Of a stretch of DNA of 64,000 nucleotides, positions 26,238 through 34,934 are shown in pieces. Origin of the DNA: Dokdonia sinensis (GTDB lineage: Bacteria > Bacteroidota > Bacteroidia > Flavobacteriales > Flavobacteriaceae); contig NZ_REFV01000002.1 of assembly GCF_003688895.1 (NCBI RefSeq), forward strand, positions 62,001-126,000. The letters are read 5' to 3'. Position numbers and translations under genes: made by a program. Positions within the stretch are counted from its first letter, which is position 1; each line of letters opens with the position of its first letter. The notes under the pieces were generated by a model. It made no database searches. It had not been told where the DNA came from and saw nothing but the letters and a program-made list of their open reading frames with translations.

Positions 26238-27614
26238 ATGAAAAGAAATACGTACATCTTAGTGTTGTTTTTGAGTTTGAGTATGCTTTCGCGAAAGCAT
26301 ACCTATGCCCAGGATCAAACCCCATTTGCAGATGAAAATGTAGACGATCTAGAAGATGTATCTGACGATTTTCAGGAAAGTTTCTTTGAAGCTTTGAAAC
26401 AAAAAGGGATTCAAAATTATGACCGCGCTATTCTTGCATTAAACAAATGCATCCAGATGGAGCCAGATCGTGATTTTTTATACTTTGAACGTGCAAAAAA
26501 CTTTAGCGCAAGAAAAGAATACGACCGCGCCGAAGAAGATTTAGAGAAAGCACTTGAGCTAAAGCCCAATAGAGCGCCTGTTTTAGAATTGTTGTACGAT
26601 GTACACTATGAGACTCAAGATTATGAAAAGGCAGCAAGCACGGCGCTTAAGTTGGTTGCGTTTAATACACAATACAAAGAGGATCTCGCTCGTATCTATA
26701 TTCGAACAAAAAAATATGATGAAGCGCTCGTTCTTCTAGAAGAGCTTGACGAGGAAAAGGGTCAGGATCCCTATCGTGAGAAGCTCAAAGCAAATATTTA
26801 CAGACAAACGGGAAACACACAACAGCAAACGGCTAAAGTAGAGGCAAACATTGCTGCAAACCCTCAAAACGAAAAAGAATATCTCAAACTTATTTTCTTG
26901 TATAGTGAGCAAGGAGAGACTCAAAAAGCATACGACACCGCGCTAGAGCTACAGAAAATAAATCCAGAAGCGGCAGAAGTACAACTAGCCTTGTATAAAT
27001 TCTACCTTGAAGATGGAAAGGTAGATGAGGCAATTGTCGCGATGAATAAAACCTTATTGAGTCCCCGTATAGATGGAAAAGTAAAGCACCGTGTGATCAA
27101 TGATTTTTTAATGTACGTGAATAATAATCCACAGTATCAACCACAGCTGGAAGCAGCGATTGCTGTTTTTGACGAGCAAGTTGAAGATGCAAAAGTTTAT
27201 GAAGAGCTCGCAAACTATTTTATCAAGAGAAATGATAAAACAAAAGCGCTCCCTTATCTTGAGAAAGCACTTGCAAGAGACCCTGAGAATCTAGAGCTTA
27301 TTAAGAATACAGTCTTATTACAACTCGATGCTGGAGCTTATGAGGCAGCCATAAAAACTGCATCCACGGGCTTAGATTTATATCCTGCGCAACCATTGTT
27401 GTATCTCACAAACGGTGTAGCATCTAACAAGATAAGTAAATATGACGAGGCCGTAGCGCATCTTGAAACAGGCCTGGATTACATCATAGACGACGCAAAA
27501 ATGGAAGCAGATTTTTACCTGCAACTGGCAGATGCTTTTACGGGAAAAGGGGATCCAACTAAGGCGGCTCGGTATCAAGAAAAAGCTTCAAAACTTAAAG
27601 CTCAAATAGATTAA
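26238..27614 (+). CDS. Secreted TPR-repeat protein
   Basis: 458 residues from the ATG at 26238. The signal peptide is unusual: hydrophobic core LVLFLSLS, then MLSRKH encoded by a 22-bp palindrome, then TYAQ as likely cleavage site. The mature protein has an acidic start and about eight to ten TPR units (for example AILALNKCIQMEPDRDFLYFERAKNF; ALPYLEKALARDPENLELI). Probably a periplasmic scaffold. It overlaps the following DUF4292 gene by one base (TAATG), so the two are translationally coupled. Confidence 0.88.
   Translation: MKRNTYILVLFLSLSMLSRKHTYAQDQTPFADENVDDLEDVSDDFQESFFEALKQKGIQNYDRAILALNKCIQMEPDRDFLYFERAKNFSARKEYDRAEEDLEKALELKPNRAPVLELLYDVHYETQDYEKAASTALKLVAFNTQYKEDLARIYIRTKKYDEALVLLEELDEEKGQDPYREKLKANIYRQTGNTQQQTAKVEANIAANPQNEKEYLKLIFLYSEQGETQKAYDTALELQKINPEAAEVQLALYKFYLEDGKVDEAIVAMNKTLLSPRIDGKVKHRVINDFLMYVNNNPQYQPQLEAAIAVFDEQVEDAKVYEELANYFIKRNDKTKALPYLEKALARDPENLELIKNTVLLQLDAGAYEAAIKTASTGLDLYPAQPLLYLTNGVASNKISKYDEAVAHLETGLDYIIDDAKMEADFYLQLADAFTGKGDPTKAARYQEKASKLKAQID
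26281..26302. repeat. 22-bp perfect palindrome in signal-peptide codons of TPR gene
   Basis: Longest perfect copy in the window: GTATGCTTTCG and its complement CGAAAGCATAC. Read in the LSRK frame between the hydrophobic core and the cleavage site of the signal peptide. Confidence 0.97.
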
Positions 27615-28387
27615 TGAAAAATATCATAATAGTTTCTAGTGTATTCTTATTAATCGCCTGTGGAGGAACAAAAAATATTGCAACATCTGGAGACGCTGAG
27701 GTTGCAGATATTACAACCGCCACAGTACTTAAAAACTATAGCGAGAATCGTTTTGACTTCAACACCCTTGCTGCTCGTATGAAAGTACGGTACGAGGACA
27801 AGAAAAATGCACAGAGCGTCACCGTGAGTCTTCGTATGGAAAAAGACAAAACCATCTGGATGAGTGCCTCCCTTTTAGGCATCTCACTCGCTAAGGCAAT
27901 GGTCACTCCAGACCGCGTTGCCTATTACGAGAAGATAGGAGGGACATATTTTGATGGGGACTTTGAGTTCTTGAGTGAATACTTTGGAGTGGATATGGAT
28001 TTCAATCAGTTACAACGACTGCTCGTCGGGCAGACGGTTTATGACCTTGAAAAAGGGAAGTATGTGGTTAATGATGTAAATAATGAATATCAAATTACTC
28101 CCAAAAAACAACTCGATATTCTAAATCTGTTTTTTTTCCTTGAACCTGAGAAATTCTTACTTAAAAATCAAAAGGTGACACAGCCTAAAGATCGTTTATT
28201 TCTAGATGTAGATTATCGCTCACATCAGGAAGTAGGCGGAAAACCATTTCCACAATTCATTTTTATCGAAGTGCTTGATAAAGATGACCGCACCACAATC
28301 GGTATTGATTATAGATCTGTAGATTACAATGCCACCGTGAGTTTTCCGTTCTCTATTCCTAGTGGATATAAAGAAATCAAGTTTTAG
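27614..28387 (+). CDS. DUF4292 lipoprotein
   Basis: 257 residues. Lipoprotein signal IIIVSSVFLLIAC (Cys16), then a DUF4292-type domain (LAARMKVRYEDKKNAQSVTVSLRMEKDKTIWMSAS) of the LolA/LolB-like fold. In Bacteroidetes it sits in the TPR-DUF4292-EnvC operon and is thought to serve envelope maintenance; a LolB-like lipoprotein role is an inference. It overlaps both neighbours by one base. Confidence 0.88.
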   Translation: MKNIIIVSSVFLLIACGGTKNIATSGDAEVADITTATVLKNYSENRFDFNTLAARMKVRYEDKKNAQSVTVSLRMEKDKTIWMSASLLGISLAKAMVTPDRVAYYEKIGGTYFDGDFEFLSEYFGVDMDFNQLQRLLVGQTVYDLEKGKYVVNDVNNEYQITPKKQLDILNLFFFLEPEKFLLKNQKVTQPKDRLFLDVDYRSHQEVGGKPFPQFIFIEVLDKDDRTTIGIDYRSVDYNATVSFPFSIPSGYKEIKF

Positions 28388-29628
28388 TGAGGTCTTATAA
28401 ATTCTTACATATTGCTCTATTGGGGTGCTTTCTTTTAGGAAGTGTTCAGAGCACCTTTGCTCAATCTAAAAAACAACGAGAACTGGAGCAACGTCGTGAA
28501 GCGTTGCGTACTGAGATGCAACAATTACAACGCTTGCGCGAAAGCAATAAAAAGAAAGAAATCTCGGAGCTTAGTCAGGTAGAAGACCTTGATCAGCAAA
28601 TAAATGTTCGGGAGGACCTTATAAAAGTTACAAACCGTCAGGCAAATTTATTGACGCGCGAGATAAATGAGAACCTCAATAAGATGGAAAATCTGCGAGA
28701 AGAACTTACATTGCTTAAGGAAGATTATGCGCAAATGATACGCAGGTCTTATAAAAGTAAAGACGGGCAAAGTAAAGTGATGTTTTTATTATCTAGTGAG
28801 AGTTTTGCTCAAGCATACAAGCGTGTACAGTATATGAAGCAATATGCAAACTACCGCAAGAAACAGGGTGAGCAAATAAAAGAACGCACAGAACTATTGC
28901 AGACGGTTAACAAGGATCTAGCACGCCAAAAGAAAGATAAGGACGCCCTCATTGCCGAAAATCGTAAGGCAAAACTACAACTAGACAAGGAAAAAGAGCA
29001 ACACGATGCACTCGTTAAAGCCATCCGAAAAAAATCTAGTGTGTATGCTTCCCAAATAAAGAAGAAACAACAAGAGGCAGACCGCATAGACCGTCAAATA
29101 GACAAACTCATCGCCGAAGCTATTGCGGCCGCAAATAAGAAAACAGGAACCAAAGCTACGACTAAGGGAACGGCAAATACGTTTGCCCTCACCCCAGAAG
29201 GAAAAATCCTAGGTGCCAGTTTTGAGTCAAATAAAGGACGGTTGATTTGGCCAGTAAAAAGAGGACGCGTGATAAAACGTTTTGGAAAATCTAAGCATCC
29301 TACGTTACCTAACATTACCACCTATAGTAGCGGTGTAGAAATTGAAACTGCACCAAAAACACAAGCAAGAGCTGTTTTTAACGGAGAAGTACTTGCTATC
29401 CTAAAAATCCCAGGAGCAAACAATGCAGTCTCTGTGCGTCACGGAAACTACATTACGGTTTATCAAAATCTTGTCAACATTAGCGTACAGAAAGGAGACA
29501 AAATCTCACGTGAGCAGGAGCTTGGAGAGATTGCGGCATCTAATCTTACAGGGAAAACAGTACTCAAATTTGTAGTTTATAAAAATAAAGCAAAACTCAA
29601 CCCATCAGACTGGGTGCTTAATATGTAG
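28387..29628 (+). CDS. EnvC-like murein hydrolase activator (coiled coil + LytM)
   Basis: 413 residues from GTG at 28387, overlapping the DUF4292 stop. Signal peptide (LGCFLLGSVQSTFAQ), a long coiled coil (about 28-245) and a C-terminal LytM/M23 fold (LIWPVKRGRVIKRFG onward). The metal site is lost: HxxxD is replaced by SSGVE and the HxH loop reads HGNYITVYQNL. This matches EnvC, which activates cell-division amidases rather than cutting peptidoglycan itself. A degenerate palindrome is at 28531-28546. Confidence 0.9.
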   Translation: MRSYKFLHIALLGCFLLGSVQSTFAQSKKQRELEQRREALRTEMQQLQRLRESNKKKEISELSQVEDLDQQINVREDLIKVTNRQANLLTREINENLNKMENLREELTLLKEDYAQMIRRSYKSKDGQSKVMFLLSSESFAQAYKRVQYMKQYANYRKKQGEQIKERTELLQTVNKDLARQKKDKDALIAENRKAKLQLDKEKEQHDALVKAIRKKSSVYASQIKKKQQEADRIDRQIDKLIAEAIAAANKKTGTKATTKGTANTFALTPEGKILGASFESNKGRLIWPVKRGRVIKRFGKSKHPTLPNITTYSSGVEIETAPKTQARAVFNGEVLAILKIPGANNAVSVRHGNYITVYQNLVNISVQKGDKISREQELGEIAASNLTGKTVLKFVVYKNKAKLNPSDWVLNM

Positions 29629-29794
29629 TCTGATAATTTGACTTGCTTGGACGTAACATACTAAGATTCTTCCATCCAGTTTAGCATTCTTCTTAAAGAA
29701 ATTTCTTTGTAAAAATTGTAACTTATGTTTTGGCATCCATTCGACCTTTGATAGGAATTAAGTTCTAGGTAATCTCTTTGATATTAAGCGTTCA

Positions 29795-30445
29795 TTATTT
29801 TTTGCCATCCCACTCTGCATAGAACTCCTCAAGAAAGGCTTTCATATATTGATGACGCTTTTCTGCCATCTTATGTCCCGTCTTGGTGTTCATTCTGTCC
29901 TTAAGAAGTAATAATTTTTCATAAAAATGATTTATTGTAGGAGCGGTAGAAGCTTTGTACTGAACTGGAGTGAGATTAAGTTCCGGAGGTATAGATGGAT
30001 CATAAATCTTCCTATTTTTAAATCCGCCATAATTAAAGGTTCTGGCAATGCCGATGGCTCCTAGCGCATCCAACCTGTCCGCATCTTGCACAACATCTAA
30101 CTCTAATGAGCGGAATGTTTGCTCTTTATTTCCTCCTTTAAAGGAAATGTTCTTTATAATTTGAACTACGTGCTCGATAATGGCGCTGTCACAGTTCTCA
30201 CTCAAGAGAAATTTGGTCGCGAGTTTTGGCCCAACGGTTTCATCACCGTTATGAAATTTTGAATCTGCAATGTCGTGAAGGAGTGCTCCTAGGGCGACAA
30301 TTTCAACATTTACTTTTTCACTATTGGCTATTTTTAGGGCGTTTTTATAAACACGTTCTATATGAAACCAGTCGTGACCGCCTTCAGCATTTTCTAGGGC
30401 TTGCTTTACGAAAGTGATGGTGTTTTGGATTAGTGGGTTATTCAT
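29795..30445 (-). CDS. HD-domain phosphohydrolase
   Basis: 216 residues from the ATG at 30445. The HD fold is shown by HDWFHIERV, the metal-binding pair HDIAD in LLHDIADSKF and the later ADRLDALGAIGIARTF. This is the YedJ-like group of small HD hydrolases acting on nucleotide-type phosphates; the substrate is unknown. It stands alone, with no neighbour close on the same strand. An earlier ATG at 30475 adds ten non-conserved residues. Confidence 0.9.
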   Translation of the reverse strand: MNNPLIQNTITFVKQALENAEGGHDWFHIERVYKNALKIANSEKVNVEIVALGALLHDIADSKFHNGDETVGPKLATKFLLSENCDSAIIEHVVQIIKNISFKGGNKEQTFRSLELDVVQDADRLDALGAIGIARTFNYGGFKNRKIYDPSIPPELNLTPVQYKASTAPTINHFYEKLLLLKDRMNTKTGHKMAEKRHQYMKAFLEEFYAEWDGKK

Positions 30446-30636
30446 TGTCGTCCCGCGATTAATAGTGAAAGTCATAATTCAAAATTCGTTAGTTTCATTC
30501 AGACTTACAAGGTTACTACATTTAAACTACGCTCTATGAACACGGCTAAACCTCACAGGTCGGTAATTGAGAAACCCGATAAAAGGCTTCTTTTATAAAA
30601 TCGAATAAAAGTGGGTAATAAGATTCTTAGATGTAA

Positions 30637-30650
30637 GCTTTCGCGAAAGC
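30637..30650. repeat. Iterated palindrome, intergenic
   Basis: Exact GCTTTCGCGAAAGC next to the bacilliredoxin terminator. Confidence 0.97.
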
Positions 30651-30658
30651 AGACAAAA

Positions 30659-30682
30659 AAACCACCCCGTAAAGAGTGGTTT
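30659..30682 (-). terminator. Intrinsic terminator of bacilliredoxin gene
   Basis: Stem AAACCAC/GTGGTTT with a 10-base loop; read on the minus strand it is followed by a run of seven T. Confidence 0.8.
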
Positions 30683-30708
30683 CATATCTAATATGTCACA
30701 TTCAGAAT

Positions 30709-31125
30709 CTAACTCACGTGCTCTTCAAATGCATCCATAAGGTTTTCTGCTATCATTTCTGCCGGGCGGCCTTCAATATGGTGACGCTCAATCATATGAA
30801 CTAATTCCCCGTCTTTAAAAAGTGCCATAGATGGACTAGAGGGAGGAAAAGGAACCATAAACGATCGTGCAAGATCAGTCGCGGCAGCATCTACTCCTGC
30901 AAATACAGTATAGATATTATCTGGCTTCTTCTTGCTGTTTGCAACAGCGTGAACTGCTGCAGGACGTGCGTTACGTGCGGCGCAGCCACAAACAGAATTT
31001 ACGACCACAAGGGTTGTTCCTTCTTTTTTCATCGCTGCTTGTACGTCTTCGGTTGTATGTAATTCGGTGAAGCCGTTCTTTGAAAGGTCTTCACGCATCG
31101 GTTTTACTAAATCTGCTGGGTACAT
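30709..31125 (-). CDS. Bacilliredoxin (BrxA/BrxB family)
   Basis: 138 residues from the ATG at 31125 (MYPADLVKPMREDL). The thioredoxin-like YphP/BrxA family signature CGC lies in VNSVCGCAARNARPA. It removes bacillithiol or similar thiols from oxidised proteins in Firmicutes; in Bacteroidetes its partner thiol is less certain. A -7 box (TACATTTG on the minus strand, 31151-31144) lies about 19 bases upstream. The two-codon longer start at 31131 is also possible. Confidence 0.92.
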   Translation of the reverse strand: MYPADLVKPMREDLSKNGFTELHTTEDVQAAMKKEGTTLVVVNSVCGCAARNARPAAVHAVANSKKKPDNIYTVFAGVDAAATDLARSFMVPFPPSSPSMALFKDGELVHMIERHHIEGRPAEMIAENLMDAFEEHVS

Positions 31126-31213
31126 AATCAAAATATTTTAGTGCAAATGTACAAAAAGTGTACCTCGATAGTAAGACGGAAATTTTGGCAGGAGTTTACA
31201 TTGTTTCTTATGC

Positions 31214-31253
31214 CGCTTTCCTTGAGACAAGCTCAGGATAAACCGCAAAAGCG
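31214..31253 (-). repeat. Composite palindrome element, reverse orientation
   Basis: CGCTTTC (31214-31220), 23-base insert (31221-31243), CGCAAAAGCG (31244-31253). Reverse-complemented, the whole unit aligns with 23874-23911, including TTTATCCTGA in the insert. Confidence 0.85.
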
Positions 31254-31325
31254 TAACAAACCCCTTAAAAATCCGTCAAACATTTAAGAAGCCGTAAATT
31301 TGTGGCTAAAGATTGAAAAAGAACA

Positions 31326-32084
31326 ATGATTAAATATATAGCAGCGGTCTTGGGCTGGTACGTCTCGAGACATTTTATAGGTGCCGTGGTGGGCTACTTC
31401 ATAGGGAGTGCCATAGATTCCCTAATGCAAAAAGACAAGCCAAAAGGGCAACAGCGCAGGAGCTTTAAAGATGTTTTTGAAAATGCAACCAGAGAAAATG
31501 TCTCTCCGGGTGACTTTGAACTCAATCTTCTATCGCTTGCCTCTATAGTCATTAAGGCAGATGGAAAGGTAAGCCAGACGGAGCTGGACTATGCAAGACA
31601 ATATTTTGTACGTGCTTATGGAAAGGACAGGGCAAACGCTACGTTTAAAACCTTTAACGAAGTGATAAAAAATCGTGAAGTTTCGGCTTCTCGTATCTGT
31701 ACCTATCTTAACGCTCGAACGCGATATGAGATTAGATTACAGATTTTACATTTCCTTTTTGGAATTGCGCAGGCAGACGGACAGGTAAGCCAGCCAGAGG
31801 TAAATGTTTTGGGCACAATTGCGGGGTATTTTCGTATCAATCATCAGGATTTTGAGAGTATCAAAAATATGTTTGTCAAGAAGGCAGATAGCGCATATAA
31901 AATTCTTGAAATAGACAAAACAGCAAGTGATGATGAAGTTAAAAAAGCTTTCCGAACGATGGCAAAAAAATACCATCCAGATAAGTTAATGGACATGGAT
32001 GAAGCTTACCGTAAAGGTGCTGAGGAGAAATTCCAAAACGTTCAAGAGGCGTACGAGACCATACAGAAGGAAAGAGGGTTGTAA
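31326..32084 (+). CDS. TerB/DjlA-like co-chaperone with C-terminal J domain
   Basis: 252 residues. An N-terminal membrane or glycine-zipper-like segment (GAVVGYFIGSAI) precedes a TerB-type helical domain (IVIKADGKVSQTELDYARQYF; IAQADGQVSQPEV) and a J domain with the HPD motif (KKYHPDKLMDMDEAY). The layout matches DjlA, an inner-membrane DnaK co-chaperone. A -7 box (TAAATTTG) lies at 31295-31302. Monocistronic. Confidence 0.9.
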   Translation: MIKYIAAVLGWYVSRHFIGAVVGYFIGSAIDSLMQKDKPKGQQRRSFKDVFENATRENVSPGDFELNLLSLASIVIKADGKVSQTELDYARQYFVRAYGKDRANATFKTFNEVIKNREVSASRICTYLNARTRYEIRLQILHFLFGIAQADGQVSQPEVNVLGTIAGYFRINHQDFESIKNMFVKKADSAYKILEIDKTASDDEVKKAFRTMAKKYHPDKLMDMDEAYRKGAEEKFQNVQEAYETIQKERGL

Positions 32085-32085
32085 A

Positions 32086-32106
32086 TAGTCGGTAGTCGGT
32101 AGTCGG
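32086..32106. repeat. Three tandem copies of TAGTCGG
   Basis: Exact 7-bp unit repeated three times directly after the DjlA-like gene stop. Confidence 0.9.
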
Positions 32107-32144
32107 TAAAAGTGCTTAAATTTCACCTGTTATCATAAGAAATT

Positions 32145-33293
32145 TTACTTTCTGAAGAGTACTCTCAGGGCTGCTTTTATAAATATAACCTTCGGGGCGC
32201 TCCATATTACTTTGAATTCGTCCCAATAGGATGAATCCTCATCCAGAAAACGAAAAATGTGATTTGCTTTTCCATCTTTAAACATTCTGGTAAAGATTTC
32301 GGCTCCTTTCTCGTTGTGTTTATCAAGAACTTCCAGTAATACAGCATCGTAAAAGGTCCAGCGGTTTTTTAGTGAATATACCGTAAACGGTTTAGCCGAC
32401 TTTAAAAATTCTATCAGCTTTTTAGATTTCTTTACCGTGTGCTTAAATGTATATCCCGTACTCGCTTTTGTCCATCCACCTGCAGTACCGATATGCAGTA
32501 CATTGTCCGTATTGTGCTGGGTAAAATCGTAGGTGGTCATTGGGATACTTCCTTGCTCTCTAGCAGTAATTTCATAAGTTGAAACACCTAGATTTTTTAG
32601 GTAGCTCTTTATGGCTTCTTCGTATTCGGCTTTGGGCAGTAAATCTTTCGAAAATAATGTGTACTCTAATAGCGCCTCTTTATTTGAAGTCGGAAGCACA
32701 TACATAAATCTGCAATTGCCATTTTGCGGAATATTAAAATCCATATAAGAAGCAACGTTAGGATAAAAAACAGGGGTTTCCGTCCTAATAAACCAACCTA
32801 CAAAATGTTGTTGCAGGACGACTTTTTGGTTTTGTTGCTCGAGAATTTCTGGTTTGTAAATACTATTTAAAACCTTACCTGCGGTAAGGCTTCCTTCAGA
32901 GGTTTGAATCTTGACTTCGTTTCCATTCTCTTGGTAATCCTCTACCTTTGCTTCTATAAACGTAATATTGCTATGTTGCGATAATTCCGCTTTCGCGAAA
33001 GCGTAAAAATCCTTTCCCTCAATCTTCTTATATAAATATGGTGCTATCTCAATGGGAGTGGCTTTAGTATCGTTCTGAACCAAAATCTTAGACCAGCGAT
33101 ACGAAACTACTTCCTCAAAAATATCGGGCTCTGTTTCCCAAAAACACCATGTGCGATCGTTTCCCTTATTAAAATCGGCATCAATAATAGCGATGGATTT
33201 GTTGCCAAAAAAAGCATCCCGCGCCATTCTCAAAGCCATTGTGTAACCCGATAGGCCCGCACCCAGAATTATGTAGTCATAGTGTTTTTGCAC
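32145..33293 (-). CDS. crtY: Lycopene beta-cyclase
   Basis: About 383 residues. The FAD/NAD-binding start YDYIILGAGLSGYTMALRM and family blocks (NDRTWCFWE; GWFIRTETPVFYP; IPMTTYDF; HIGTAGGWTKASTGYTF) identify lycopene cyclase, which makes beta-carotene from lycopene. The start is taken as GTG at 33293, directly before the conserved fold and after a -7-like box (TACCTTTG); the frame is open to 33368 and overlaps the upstream reductase. A palindrome copy encodes AFAKA. No other carotenoid gene is in the window. Confidence 0.88.
   Translation of the reverse strand: MQKHYDYIILGAGLSGYTMALRMARDAFFGNKSIAIIDADFNKGNDRTWCFWETEPDIFEEVVSYRWSKILVQNDTKATPIEIAPYLYKKIEGKDFYAFAKAELSQHSNITFIEAKVEDYQENGNEVKIQTSEGSLTAGKVLNSIYKPEILEQQNQKVVLQQHFVGWFIRTETPVFYPNVASYMDFNIPQNGNCRFMYVLPTSNKEALLEYTLFSKDLLPKAEYEEAIKSYLKNLGVSTYEITAREQGSIPMTTYDFTQHNTDNVLHIGTAGGWTKASTGYTFKHTVKKSKKLIEFLKSAKPFTVYSLKNRWTFYDAVLLEVLDKHNEKGAEIFTRMFKDGKANHIFRFLDEDSSYWDEFKVIWSAPKVIFIKAALRVLFRK
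32988..33003. repeat. Iterated palindrome in crtY
   Basis: CGCTTTCGCGAAAGCG, AFAKA frame; on the coding strand followed by GGAATTAT, as in three other intragenic copies. Confidence 0.97.
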
Positions 33294-33324
33294 AGTACAA
33301 AGGTAAGGATTACCCGTGGTCTCA

Positions 33325-34674
33325 CTAGACCATACTTTGTGCATCACTTGCAAATGTAGGATAGGCAAAAATGGTTTCTCTAAACTGTGAGCAAGTCAAT
33401 TTTTGCTGGATAGCGATGGCAAAGAGATTTATCATTTCGCTCGCCTCTGGGGCTAGAATTTCGGCACCTAGAATTTCTTCTTTGGGACCTTTTATGGTTT
33501 TATAGCAGTAATTTCTAGAATTCAATCGTTTTACGCTAAACCAGTCTGGTACGTGTTCTTCTAAAATAGTGTGCTCAATGCCTTGCTTTTTAGCTTCGGC
33601 CTCTGAGATTCCCACAATGGCGAGTTGTGGCTGTGTGTATACCGAAGTTGGGATAGCTGGAAATGTATATGTAGTATGTTTTCCAGATACGAGCTGATTT
33701 GCAACGTGCTTTCCTTCCATTCCAGACAGTGGCGTAAGCGGTAAAGCACCACTATCTGCCACATCACCACAGGCATAGATGTTTGGGTTTGAAACACTCT
33801 GCAAATATTCATTTACTTTAATTCCTTTAGGTGATGCTTCTATGTTTGCTTTTTCTAAGTCCAGCATTTCTACAGATGCTACGCGCCCTGAAGTGTTAAA
33901 AATTAATTCTGCTTTCGCGAAAGCGGTTTCTCCCTCCTTCTCATAACCTACTCGTATATTTTTGCGCAATTCCTCTGCACCAGTAACGGTAGCATTAAAG
34001 ATGAACCTAATCCCAATATCTTCAGAGACTTTTTGTAGATGATCGGTAAGACTTTCGTCAAACATTCTAAGCACACGCTCGCCCCGTTCTATAATCGTGA
34101 CATCTACACCACAACGTGCTGCGATATGCGCAAACTCCATCGCGATATAGCCGCCTCCTATAAAAATCATACTATCTGGTAATGCAGGAAGTTCCAGGAA
34201 ATCGTCCGAGGTCTTTAAAAGTGCTGCGCCCTTAAAATGTAATGGACGCGGAATTAATCCCGTTGCTATAACGGCCTTATCATAAGTTACCTTTTTACCT
34301 TCTACGATGAGGAGACCATCTTCTAGAAACTGCGGAGATTGATGGTACATTTTTATTCCTAATTTTTCTAGATCTTCCTCAGTCCGAATAGGAACCGCCG
34401 AGACAAATTTCTCTTTAAATTTTTGAAGTGCCTGCCAGTTGATTTTGGCAACCTCTGTGATACCGACCTCAGCCATATCTGTAGTGTAGGCTATGAGTTC
34501 GCTGGCATTGATGAGCACTTTTTTAGGATCACAACCACGGTTAGGGCAGGTCCCACCATACTCACGATTATCTGCAATGGCGACTTTCATTCCTTCTCGT
34601 GCGCAACGCTTGGCAACTTGCTGTCCAGCAGTCCCGCTTCCTATTACAAATATGTCGTAGTGTTCAAATCCCAT
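33325..34674 (-). CDS. Pyridine nucleotide-disulfide oxidoreductase (glutathione reductase-like)
   Basis: About 449 residues from the ATG at 34674. FAD motif IFVIGSGTAGQQVAKRC, redox pair GGTCPNRGCDPKKVL, NAD(P) motif FIGGGYIAMEFAHIA and the C-terminal FAD stretch ACGDVADSGALPLTPLSGMEGKHVANQL are present. The dimer-interface end reads AYPTFASD where lipoamide dehydrogenase and glutathione reductase have a catalytic His-Pro, so the catalytic base is missing. The substrate is unknown. It is 31 bases upstream of crtY and may be co-transcribed. Confidence 0.88.
   Translation of the reverse strand: MGFEHYDIFVIGSGTAGQQVAKRCAREGMKVAIADNREYGGTCPNRGCDPKKVLINASELIAYTTDMAEVGITEVAKINWQALQKFKEKFVSAVPIRTEEDLEKLGIKMYHQSPQFLEDGLLIVEGKKVTYDKAVIATGLIPRPLHFKGAALLKTSDDFLELPALPDSMIFIGGGYIAMEFAHIAARCGVDVTIIERGERVLRMFDESLTDHLQKVSEDIGIRFIFNATVTGAEELRKNIRVGYEKEGETAFAKAELIFNTSGRVASVEMLDLEKANIEASPKGIKVNEYLQSVSNPNIYACGDVADSGALPLTPLSGMEGKHVANQLVSGKHTTYTFPAIPTSVYTQPQLAIVGISEAEAKKQGIEHTILEEHVPDWFSVKRLNSRNYCYKTIKGPKEEILGAEILAPEASEMINLFAIAIQQKLTCSQFRETIFAYPTFASDAQSMV
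33911..33924. repeat. Iterated palindrome in reductase gene
   Basis: Exact GCTTTCGCGAAAGC, AFAKA frame (ETAFAKAELIF). Confidence 0.97.
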
Positions 34675-34882
34675 TTTTATTTCTTTTCTATAAAGGTAGG
34701 TTTCGTGTTGTTTTTCGGGTGTTATGAAAATGGTAAAACTTGGTCGGTATTTTGGAGGAAGCGCAGTGATGAGAAACCGCATAAAAGTGAGCAAATCATC
34801 TTGAGTAATACCCCTGAGCTTGATTATGGGATTTCTCCTAACGTCGAGGTGACAACTTACATTTAAGAAACCTTTCTCTTTT

Positions 34883-34902
34883 TACGCTTTCGCGAAAGCG
34901 TA
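34883..34902. repeat. 20-bp perfect palindrome upstream of mfd promoter
   Basis: TACGCTTTCGCGAAAGCGTA ends eight bases before the mfd -7 box; identical to the element upstream of uvrC. Confidence 0.97.
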
Positions 34903-34910
34903 CCCACAAC

Positions 34911-34918
34911 TATCTTTG
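34911..34918 (+). promoter_or_regulatory. Predicted -7 box of mfd
   Basis: TATCTTTG, 16 bases before the GTG start. The -33 region is occupied by the palindrome, as at uvrC. Confidence 0.55.
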
Positions 34919-34934
34919 CACAAAACACAATTAC

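Noticed and set aside
28531-28546. CGCTTGCGCGAAAGCA as a palindrome copy
   Set aside because: Two substitutions break the symmetry; kept only as a possible decayed copy.
32086-32106. Three TAGTCGG units as a short CRISPR-like or VNTR array
   Set aside because: Units are contiguous, 7 bp, with no spacers; a simple tandem repeat only.
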